In this document: positions 1-6,287 of the stretch, piece by piece
Layout of the letters: each line of letters opens with the position of its first letter
Position numbering within the stretch: the stretch's first letter is position 1
Origin: JAUVIB01 sp964424545
GTDB taxonomy: Bacteria; Calditrichota; Calditrichia; Calditrichales; Calditrichaceae
Length of the DNA: 14,544 bases
NCBI GenBank assembly: GCA_964424545.1
Contig: CAYRJN010000097.1
Location: forward strand, 1-14,544
Reading direction: 5' to 3'
Position numbers and translations under genes: made by a program
The notes under the pieces: generated by a model
Database searches by the model: none
Seen by the model: the letters and a program-made list of their open reading frames with translations, nothing else
Told to the model about the DNA's origin: nothing

Positions 1-1409
1 CTCTTTTACTTTATTCGCTTTTATTCTCCAATTTATATCCGTAGCCTTGCCATCCTTCTCCTTTACCGTTATCTCGAAATTTGAACTCACTAATTTATTG
101 CGTTCCTTTGCTCTGCCGATACGTTCCCATACCTTGTGTATCCTTTTTGTGCCCCCTTTTTTACTTAGCGCATTGCCGATTGATTCCAGCTCCTGCTCAA
201 AACGCCCTGCTAACTTCTTATCCATCGACTCTTCTTTCTTTCGCTTTTGTTCACTCTCTACATACATAAACCTGTCGCTGTAACCTTGCGCCTTAAATAG
301 TTGTAAATTAATCCGTAATCCGTCCCTTGATTTAACTTCCTTAAAATTTAATCGATCCAATGGATAATCTTTCAACCGTTTCCGGGATACGGCCAAATAT
401 AAATAACCCTTTTCCCTTAATAATTACAAATTCTCTTCCGTCGCTATACCCGCATCCATAACTACCGTCTTGCGTTTACCCCTTGATGAATAACGCTCCA
501 AATCTTCTATCATATCCTTTAAGTCCCTGAATCCGGCTTGTTACCTTCATATAGACGCGAATGTCGTATTATGCCTTCGGAATTGATTACACCCGTAAAA
601 ACCACTATAGGACAATCATAACGCTTCTCTTTACTTGCCACGTACTTGGCTATTTTACTTTCTCTTTTACTTGTTTCAAAATACGTATTGCTTATATCAA
701 ATATGACCAGCTTATCATCTATATCGAACATATTGGTAATACGTTCATACAAAGCTTTATCTATCTGTTCTTTATGCTCATATAATTTGTCGGCTATAGA
801 GTATAACTGTTTATACGTTATCTGTTCTCCATAATCATAGAGCTCTTTCAAAGCGCTGTTATCTTCAAGAATTTGAGCCGTTTTATATTCCGATTTGGCA
901 TAAATTGCCCGAGCGGTAATGGCAATCAAAGCTTTATCGATTTGCTCGCTTGTCATGGAGGTGGGTTTAAGTATCTCTTTGAAGGAAAGTTTATCTAATA
1001 CTTGTTTGCATAAATTCTCCGCTCCGAATTCTTTAACATCATAATTTTGTACATTTTTCACATCAACTTCTTGATAATCGCCCTTGTCGGCAGGCGGTGG
1101 AATGGAGACCTTTTCATCGGCATTATCCCCGTATTTTACTAAATATTTTTGATAAAGAGCATCGGCAAGCTCAACTAACTGTCTTGGGGCATTATAATCA
1201 AACAAATCGTTTTGTTTAAAAATTTTCCCTTTAAGCATTCTTAGGACAATTTTTCTATTATCCGGATCTCTAAGAAGTGGATCGGAGCCGAGATATAGAA
1301 TAATTTTCTGTTTAACCTTCCCGTTAATTCTAACGGATTGAACGAGGTTAAATTGCATAAAGGATTTAGCGTTCTTGCTGCGTTGTTTTTTAACTGTACG
1401 AATAAACAT
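1..1409 (-). pseudogene. IS1634/IS4-type DDE transposase, degraded and cut by the window edge
   Basis: This is a minus-strand transposase remnant. An ATG at 1409 opens 296 codons ending at the TAA at 519-521. That part has the N-terminal region and a first catalytic Asp in FDISNTYFE (about residue 238), then the RLYEGNKPDSGT segment that matches the YEGN block of IS1634-like transposases. Homology-like sequence continues in another frame straight after the stop (LKDMIEDLERYSSRGKRK, then VVMDAGIATEEN with the second catalytic Asp), so a single base appears lost near 519-525. A second lesion is an in-frame TAA (forward 424-426) after EEN-L. Beyond it the frame stays open to base 1, with basic and Glu/Lys-rich sequence typical of the C-terminal half. 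The 3' end and one terminal repeat lie outside the window, so element boundaries cannot be set. No Shine-Dalgarno is visible before the ATG. Almost certainly inactive; family assignment is from motifs only. Confidence 0.85.
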
Positions 1410-1640
1410 AGATATAATATACGAAAAAAGGGGATATATGCCAATAGCCCGTACAGCACTACAAAGATGCTTTAAAAATATTTAGATCAATAAAAACAAT
1501 AGGTTATCTCTTTTTACTACTCAAAAAAAATGTAAAATTTTGGCGATTTTTTTTAAATAGCCAAGTTGGGTTAAGGAAGATGTCTATTAATGTTATTTTA
1601 GGGAGATATAAAAAAAAATCAATAATTAATAATAAAATGG

Positions 1641-1669
1641 TTGATTTTATTAGCGTTAAACATTAAATT
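1641..1669 (+). promoter_or_regulatory. possible sigma70 promoter for tRNA-Val
   Basis: TTGATT (1641-1646), a 17-base spacer and TAAATT (1664-1669) lie about 18 bases before the mature tRNA 5' end. It is in the right place, but both hexamers are imperfect and the region is very AT-rich, so chance matches are likely. The rest of 1410-1686 holds no gene that I can see, only AT-rich sequence and a weak hairpin (TTGGC 1540-1544 with GCCAA 1560-1564). Confidence 0.35.
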
Positions 1670-1686
1670 CCTTGCTTGTTTTTTAT

Positions 1687-1760
1687 GGGGCGGTAGCTCA
1701 GTTGGTTAGAGCGCTACGTTGACATCGTAGAGGTCGTGAGTTCAAATCTCTCTCGTCCCA
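1687..1760 (+). tRNA. tRNA-Val (anticodon GAC)
   Basis: A full cloverleaf can be folded by hand. The acceptor stem is GGGGCGG (1687-1693) with TCGTCCC (1753-1759), including two G-U pairs. The D arm is GCTC/GAGC with loop AGTTGGTTA. The anticodon stem is CTACG/CGTAG around loop TTGACAT (1719-1725), so the anticodon is GAC, which reads valine GUC/GUU codons. The variable loop is AGGTC. The T arm is GTGAG/CTCTC around TTCAAAT, with one T-T mismatch. The discriminator base is A1760. The next bases are CAT, so the 3' CCA is not encoded and must be added after transcription. Confidence 0.95.
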
Positions 1761-1764
1761 CATT

Positions 1765-1791
1765 ACCGCGGGTTAACCCGTGGTTTATTTT
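1765..1791 (+). terminator. hairpin after tRNA-Val, probable intrinsic terminator
   Basis: ACCGCGGG (1765-1772) pairs with CCCGTGGT (1777-1784) over loop TTAA: eight pairs including one G-T, followed by a T-rich tract (1784-1791, interrupted by one A). It begins four bases after the tRNA and ends 27 bases before thrS. It most likely ends the tRNA transcript. Its 3' arm can also pair downstream (TGGTT 1781-1785 with AACCA 1795-1799), so a switch controlling thrS is possible but unproven. Confidence 0.55.
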
Positions 1792-1818
1792 AATAACCAT
1801 GATTAAATTGAGATTATT

Positions 1819-3720
1819 TTGGATAAAATTACCATAACGTTTCCCGACGGCTCGCAAAAAGAGTTCGATAAGGGAGTAACGCCTTTAGAAATCGCTAAAT
1901 CCATCAGTAATTCGCTATCTAAAAAGGCTTTGGCGGCTAAAATAAACGGCGGGTTTGTGCATATTAACGAACCGTTGCAGGAATCGGGCGAAATAAAAAT
2001 TATCACAATTAAAGACGAAGAGGGCTATGACGTTTTCTGGCATTCCTCGGCGCACTTAATGGCTCAAGCTATAAAACGAATCTATCCCGAAGCGCAGCTT
2101 GGAATCGGTCCGCCCATAGCCGATGGGTTTTATTATGATATCGATCTTGAGCATACCATAACGCCCGACGATTTCGAGAAAATCGAAAAAGAGATGGCCA
2201 AGATCGTGGATGAAGATTATCTCATTAAACGCACCGTTTATAAGGATAAAAACGAGGCGCTCGAATATTTTAAAAAACATAACGAATTTCTCAAGATTGA
2301 TCTTATCAACGAATTGGAAGGCGATATCAGTGCTTATACTCAGGGCGAGTTTACCGATTTATGCCGCGGGCCGCATGTACCTTCTACGCGTTATCTCGGA
2401 AAAAATTTTAAATTATTATCGGTAGCCGGAGCTTATTGGAAAGGCGATGAACATAATAAAATGCTGCAGCGTATTTATGCCACCAATTATCCCGATAAAA
2501 AACTGTTAAAGCAGCATCTGCATCGTCTTGAAGAGGCCAAAAGACGGGATCATCGTAAATTGGGCCGTGAGCTGGATCTGTTCAGCATTCAGGATGAGAT
2601 CGGCAGCGGATTGATTTTATGGCATCCTAAAGGCGCGTTAATGCGTCATATCATTGAATCCTATTGGAAAGAAGAGCATTTGCTTAGTGGGTATGATTTG
2701 GTTAATACGCCGCATATCGCCAAATACGAACTGTGGGAACGTAGCGGGCACGCCGGCTTTTATAGTGAAAATATGTTTAGTCCCATGTCGGTGGATGAGG
2801 TTGATTATCAATTAAAACCCATGAATTGCCCCTTTCATATGATGATTTACAACTCGCAAATTCGCAGTTACCGCGATCTGCCTATGCGTTACGCCGAACT
2901 GGGCACCGTTTATCGCTATGAGCGCTCCGGCGTTTTGCACGGCCTAATGCGTGTGCGCGGTTTTACGCAGGATGACGCTCATATTTACTGTAAACCCGAA
3001 GAATTGACTGCGGAAATACAGGATGTTCTTGATTTAACCATGCGTATGCTTTCTAAATTTGGATTTAGTGAGTATGATGTTTATCTTTCCACGCGGCCGG
3101 AAAAATTTGTGGGCAGCGAAGAGAGCTGGGAGCATGCCACCGAGGCCTTACGCAAGGCGATGGAGTTAAAAGGCATCGATTTTACGGTTGATCCCGGCGA
3201 AGGGGTTTTTTACGGGCCCAAAATAGATATAAAAATTAAAGACGTTCTCGGACGTTCCTGGCAGTGTTCCACCATACAGGTCGATTTTAACTTACCCGAG
3301 CGTTTCGACTTAGCCTATGTGGACTCGGAAGGCGAACGGAGACGTCCCATAACCATACACCGTGCGTTGCTGGGCTCGCTTGAGCGCTTTTTCGGCATAT
3401 TAATCGAGCATTATGCCGGAAATTTCCCTCTTTGGCTGGCGCCGGTGCAGGTAAAAGTCCTGCCCATTGCGGACAGGCATTTCGAATATGCGCGTAAAAT
3501 CGTCAATGAGTTGCGCGCCAAGGGATTCCGCGTTGAAATTGACGAGCGCAACGAAAAGATCGGCTACAAAATCCGTAACGCCGAAATGCAAAAAATTCCA
3601 TATATGATTGTACTTGGGGACAAAGAAGTGGAAGCGGGAAAACTTTCCGTGCGGCATAAAGGCGACGGCGATTTGGGGCAAATGGATCTTCAGAGCTTAA
3701 CGGCTCTATTAAATAAATAG
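1819..3720 (+). CDS. thrS: threonyl-tRNA synthetase
   Basis: Class II synthetase that activates threonine with ATP and charges tRNA-Thr in the cytosol; 633 residues, normal for the bacterial enzyme. In order: N-terminal TGS domain (about 1-62, TFPDGS); editing domain with HSSAH (75-79) and the distal Cys182 and His186 (CRGPH), which clears mischarged seryl-tRNA; catalytic core from about 245 to 535; C-terminal anticodon-binding domain (about 540-633). The three zinc ligands that select threonine are present as Cys337 (PMNCPFH), His388 (DDAHIYC) and His514 (TIHRALLGSLERF). Motif 2 is YRYERSGVLHGLMRVRGF. The start is TTG at 1819, chosen because the TGS domain begins there and no ATG or GTG fits; the Shine-Dalgarno is weak (GAG at 1810-1812). 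It heads the thrS-infC-rpmI-rplT cluster, the same order as in Escherichia coli. The hairpins just upstream could be involved in control, but no T-box core is present. Confidence 0.97.
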   Translation: MDKITITFPDGSQKEFDKGVTPLEIAKSISNSLSKKALAAKINGGFVHINEPLQESGEIKIITIKDEEGYDVFWHSSAHLMAQAIKRIYPEAQLGIGPPIADGFYYDIDLEHTITPDDFEKIEKEMAKIVDEDYLIKRTVYKDKNEALEYFKKHNEFLKIDLINELEGDISAYTQGEFTDLCRGPHVPSTRYLGKNFKLLSVAGAYWKGDEHNKMLQRIYATNYPDKKLLKQHLHRLEEAKRRDHRKLGRELDLFSIQDEIGSGLILWHPKGALMRHIIESYWKEEHLLSGYDLVNTPHIAKYELWERSGHAGFYSENMFSPMSVDEVDYQLKPMNCPFHMMIYNSQIRSYRDLPMRYAELGTVYRYERSGVLHGLMRVRGFTQDDAHIYCKPEELTAEIQDVLDLTMRMLSKFGFSEYDVYLSTRPEKFVGSEESWEHATEALRKAMELKGIDFTVDPGEGVFYGPKIDIKIKDVLGRSWQCSTIQVDFNLPERFDLAYVDSEGERRRPITIHRALLGSLERFFGILIEHYAGNFPLWLAPVQVKVLPIADRHFEYARKIVNELRAKGFRVEIDERNEKIGYKIRNAEMQKIPYMIVLGDKEVEAGKLSVRHKGDGDLGQMDLQSLTALLNK

Positions 3721-3733
3721 CATGCGGTTTAAC

Positions 3734-3750
3734 AAAGGAGAATAAAAATC
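3734..3750 (+). promoter_or_regulatory. infC Shine-Dalgarno and AUC start codon
   Basis: AAAGGAG (3734-3740) stands seven bases before ATC (3748-3750). The reading frame is closed upstream by TAA at 3730-3732. No ATG, GTG or TTG occurs in frame between that stop and the GTG at 3796, which lies inside conserved IF3 sequence. AUC is therefore the most likely start. In E. coli, infC uses AUU, and IF3, which rejects weak start codons, represses its own mRNA through it. The same feedback is inferred here. Confidence 0.85.
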
Positions 3751-4254
3751 TCGAAAAACAAAGTTAGAATTAACGACGAGATCGACGCCAAGGAAGTGCG
3801 CCTGATTGATGAAAATACGCAAGTGGGAATTGTTCCCTTGGAAGAAGCGTTTAAGATTGCGGAAGAAAAAGGGTTGGATGTTGTGGAAGTTTCTCCCAAC
3901 TCTAAACCTCCTGTTTGTAAAATAATGGATTACGGCAAGTATATTTACGAACAGAGCAAAAAAGAGAAAATCAATAAGAAAAAGCAGCATACTATCGTTG
4001 TTAAAGAGATCCGAATGAGGCCTAAAACCGACACGCATGATTTGGAGTTTAAAGTTAAACACGCGCGTGAGTTTCTCGAGCAAAAGAATAAGGTAAAATT
4101 CACCGTTCAGTTTCGCGGTAGGGAGTTGGCTTATAAAGAATTCGGCCGTCAGTTACTGGAGCGCGTGCAAGAGATGCTTGAGGATGTAGCCAAAATAGAG
4201 AATCCTATAAAGTTTGAAGGAAGAAACATGACCATGATATTGGTTAAAAAATAG
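3748..4254 (+). CDS. infC: translation initiation factor IF-3, non-canonical AUC start
   Basis: Binds the 30S subunit, blocks premature joining of the 50S subunit and checks the start codon and initiator tRNA. Starting at ATC the product is 168 residues, close to the usual 170-180. The N-terminal domain begins with KVRINDEI and includes KEVRLIDENTQVGIVPLEEA and LDVVEVSPNSKPPVCKIMDY. A lysine-rich linker (about 72-85) leads to the C-terminal domain (KEIRMRPKTDTHDLEFKV; FTVQFRGRE; the end MTMILVKK). Starting at the GTG at 3796 would delete 16 residues, including the conserved RINDEI segment. It lies 27 bases after thrS and 16 before rpmI, so probably in one operon with both. The start-codon class suggests feedback control by IF3 itself (see the start-site entry). 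Confidence 0.95.
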   Translation: MSKNKVRINDEIDAKEVRLIDENTQVGIVPLEEAFKIAEEKGLDVVEVSPNSKPPVCKIMDYGKYIYEQSKKEKINKKKQHTIVVKEIRMRPKTDTHDLEFKVKHAREFLEQKNKVKFTVQFRGRELAYKEFGRQLLERVQEMLEDVAKIENPIKFEGRNMTMILVKK

Positions 4255-4270
4255 AAAGGAAAAAAATATT

Positions 4271-4465
4271 ATGCCTAAGATGAAATCAAATAGAGGCGCT
4301 GCCAAACGCTTTAAAACAACGGCGAGCGGAAAAATTAAGAGACATTCGGCGTATCACAGTCATATTTTGACCAAGAAATCCGCCAAAAGAAAACGTAACT
4401 TGAGAAAAGAGACTTTGATCTCCGGCGCGGACGCTCCGAGAGTTCATAAAATGATTTTGAAATAA
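4271..4465 (+). CDS. rpmI: 50S ribosomal protein L35
   Basis: Small, strongly basic large-subunit protein; 64 residues, the normal length for L35. It begins with the family signature MPKMKSNRGAAKRFK and contains the Ser/His/Lys-rich stretch HSHILTKKSAKRKRNLR. The ATG is preceded by AAAGGA (4255-4260) at a rather long 10-base spacing. It sits between infC and rplT, the conserved position, and is expected to be co-transcribed with them. In E. coli, L20 represses rpmI and rplT translation; I did not find a recognisable L20-binding fold here, so that regulation is only a family expectation. Confidence 0.96.
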   Translation: MPKMKSNRGAAKRFKTTASGKIKRHSAYHSHILTKKSAKRKRNLRKETLISGADAPRVHKMILK

Positions 4466-4488
4466 AATTAAGATGATAGGAGATAAAA

Positions 4489-4836
4489 ATGCCTCGTGCA
4501 ACCAATAATGTCGCTGCAAAAAAACGTCATAAAAAGGTTTTAAAAGCAGCCAAAGGGTATAAACTCGGTAAAGGCCGTCTTTATGCCACCGCCAAAGATC
4601 AGGTGGAAAAAGGATGGCAGTATGCTTATCGCGATAGAAGAGCGAAAAAAAGAACCTTTCGCCGCTTGTGGATCGCGCGTATTAATGCCGCTTGTCGCGC
4701 TTACGGCGTTAGTTATTCCAAATTCATTAACGCGCTTAGTCAGGCTAAAATCGATCTGGATAGAAAAACACTTTCCGATATGGCTATTAACGATCCGCTT
4801 AGCTTTGAGCAGTTGGTCAAAAAAGTAACCGCATAA
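4489..4836 (+). CDS. rplT: 50S ribosomal protein L20
   Basis: rRNA-binding protein needed early in 50S assembly; 115 residues, matching the family. The long basic N-terminal extension (KKRHKKVLKAAKGYKLGKGR) is followed by the globular domain with RDRRAKKRTFRRLWIARINAA and YGVSYSKFINAL. The ATG has a strong Shine-Dalgarno TAGGAG (4477-4482) at six bases. It is the last gene before the terminator at 4894-4932, so it closes the thrS-infC-rpmI-rplT unit. In E. coli, transcription can run on into pheST; here the terminator and a separate promoter candidate argue for two units. Confidence 0.97.
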   Translation: MPRATNNVAAKKRHKKVLKAAKGYKLGKGRLYATAKDQVEKGWQYAYRDRRAKKRTFRRLWIARINAACRAYGVSYSKFINALSQAKIDLDRKTLSDMAINDPLSFEQLVKKVTA

Positions 4837-4893
4837 TATGCTCAAAATATGATGTTTTCTTCAGTTTTGTATGTGAAGAATTGAAATTACATT

Positions 4894-4932
4894 AAAAGGA
4901 AGTATCAAAATTATTGAGCTTCCTTTTTTTTT
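4894..4932 (+). terminator. intrinsic terminator after rplT
   Basis: AAAAGGAAG (4894-4902) pairs with CTTCCTTTT (4919-4927), and inside it TCAA (4905-4908) can pair with TTGA (4914-4917). The 3' arm merges into an unbroken run of nine T residues (4924-4932). A smaller hairpin without a T-run (TTCTTCA 4857-4863 with TGAAGAA 4874-4880) precedes it. Confidence 0.85.
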
Positions 4933-5269
4933 AATTTTCGAAGGTTCGATGCATATAGACGCTTATTTTTACAGATTAAAACGATTGAACATTATTGCGC
5001 CGGCAAACTATTCGGAACATAGCGTGATAAATTGATCAAAACGCGGGGCGTTCCGTCGTCAACGTGTCATTTTTCGATTCAATCGGAAAAAAGAAAATTG
5101 TACAAATACGAAAAATATTCTAAAAATAATGTTGAAAATGTTGCAAACAGATTAGCTCTTGAAATTCCGATATTAAAATTTAGAATATTACAAAATAATA
5201 ATGAAAAGGTTTGAATCGTATTATTTTTTAAATTTCAATATTATAAGATAAACCAACTCGAGTTTGAAA
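4933..5269 (+). other. pheST upstream region without a convincing gene
   Basis: These 337 bases separate the rplT terminator from pheS. A 28-codon frame (ATG 4949 to TGA 5033-5035) has AAGG four bases upstream. A second open stretch (about 5032-5214) follows in another frame. Neither product resembles a family I know, and the second is AT-driven and rich in Lys and Asn. Small hairpins are present: AACGC 5040-5044 with GCGTT 5048-5052, and TTTTTCGA with TCGGAAAAA around 5070-5092. The 28-codon frame is not Phe-rich, so it does not look like the pheM leader of E. coli. It may be a decayed gene or a plain leader. Confidence 0.4.
5159..5186 (+). promoter_or_regulatory. candidate sigma70 promoter for pheST
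   Basis: TTGAAA (5159-5164), a 16-base spacer and TAGAAT (5181-5186) lie about 84 bases before the pheS ATG and downstream of the strong rplT terminator. Each hexamer has one mismatch to consensus. The AT-rich surroundings reduce confidence. Confidence 0.4.
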
Positions 5270-6277
5270 ATGCTTAAACAAATTGAAGAGATAAAAAACA
5301 GTTTTCGAAAGGAAATTGAAAAAATCGATTCCAAAGAAGCGCTTGAAGCTTTTCGGGTTAAGTTCTTGGGACGCAAGGGGCTGGTGGCCAATGCTTTTGC
5401 TTTAATGGCTACGGCGGCCAGGGAAGAGAAACCGCAGCTCGGTAAGGCGCTTAATGAGTTGAAAAAAGAGCTTGACGCCGCTTATAAACGGGTGTCCGAT
5501 AAAATAGTGGCCGATTTAAAAAAGAGCGAACAAATCGATTTAAGTCTGCCCGGTAGGAGATCATTTGTGGGACGCAAACATCCTTTAATCCAAACGGCGG
5601 ATGAGATTAAAGATATCTTTAGAAGTCTGGGGTTTACAATCGAAGACGGCCCGGAAGTGGAAACGGATTTTTATAATTTCGAGGCATTGAATATTCCCAA
5701 ATCGCATCCCGCACGCGATATGCAGGATACTTTATATATTACCGAAGATATTGTATTGCGCACGCATACTTCGCCGGTACAGATACGGGTAATGGAAAGC
5801 AGCAAGCCGCCTATTCGCATGATTGCTCCTGGGCGCGTTTATCGTCGCGATACGCCCGATGCCACGCATTCGCCCTTTTTCCATCAGGTTGAAGGGCTGG
5901 TAGTCGGCGAAGACGTAACGTTTGCCGATTTAAAAGGCGTAATCGAAGCCTTTGCCAAACGAATGTTCGGAAGCGAGGCCAAAGTGCGTTTTCGACCGAG
6001 TTTTTTCCCATTTACGGAACCAAGCGCTGAATATGACTTTAATTGTGTTTTTTGTGGCGGCAAAGGCTGTCGCGTATGCAAGAACACCGGTTGGTTAGAG
6101 ATTTCGGGAGCCGGTATGGTCCATCCCAATGTTTTTGAAGCGGTCGGCTATGATGCGGAAAAATATACCGGTTATGCTTTTGGTATGGGCATCGACCGCA
6201 TAGCGATGCTGAAATATGACATCAGCGATATTCGTATGTTTTTTGAAAATGACTTGAGATTTTTAAACCAATTTTAA
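5270..6277 (+). CDS. pheS: phenylalanyl-tRNA synthetase alpha subunit
   Basis: Catalytic subunit of the alpha2-beta2 synthetase that charges tRNA-Phe. From the ATG at 5270 it has 335 residues; a TTG two codons upstream (5264) is possible but less likely. An N-terminal coiled-coil arm (about 1-85) contacts tRNA. The class II core follows, with motif 1 around EDGPEVETDFYNFEALN (126-141), HPARDMQDTLY, the substrate loop LRTHTSPVQIR, motif 2 around PGRVYRRDTPDATHSPFFHQ (187-206) and motif 3 GYAFGMGIDRIAMLKY (301-316). An insert with four cysteines (259, 262, 267, 270; CxxCxxxxCxxC spacing) precedes GWLEISGAGMVHPNV and looks like a small zinc site found in some bacterial lineages. GAG at 5260-5262 may serve as Shine-Dalgarno. 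pheT follows after ten bases. Confidence 0.97.
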   Translation: MLKQIEEIKNSFRKEIEKIDSKEALEAFRVKFLGRKGLVANAFALMATAAREEKPQLGKALNELKKELDAAYKRVSDKIVADLKKSEQIDLSLPGRRSFVGRKHPLIQTADEIKDIFRSLGFTIEDGPEVETDFYNFEALNIPKSHPARDMQDTLYITEDIVLRTHTSPVQIRVMESSKPPIRMIAPGRVYRRDTPDATHSPFFHQVEGLVVGEDVTFADLKGVIEAFAKRMFGSEAKVRFRPSFFPFTEPSAEYDFNCVFCGGKGCRVCKNTGWLEISGAGMVHPNVFEAVGYDAEKYTGYAFGMGIDRIAMLKYDISDIRMFFENDLRFLNQF

Positions 6278-6287
6278 TGGCAGAACT

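Noticed and set aside
47..834. Plus-strand open frames at the left edge (for example 47-283, 561-785).
   Set aside because: They are antisense to the transposase remnant, whose motifs are clear on the minus strand.
1761..1784. ACCGCGG after the tRNA resembles the T-box core (TGGNACCGCG), which would suggest a thrS T-box.
   Set aside because: The preceding TGG is absent, a complete tRNA gene lies four bases upstream, and there is no room for stem I or a specifier loop. The match is part of the hairpin stem.
3796..4254. infC starting at GTG 3796.
   Set aside because: It would cut off the conserved RINDEI segment, and the well-placed Shine-Dalgarno belongs to ATC 3748.
4949..5035. A pheM-like Phe-rich leader peptide controlling pheST.
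   Set aside because: The frame has only one Phe codon, and I see no terminator-antiterminator pair before pheS. The strong terminator at 4894-4932 lies upstream of it and belongs to rplT.
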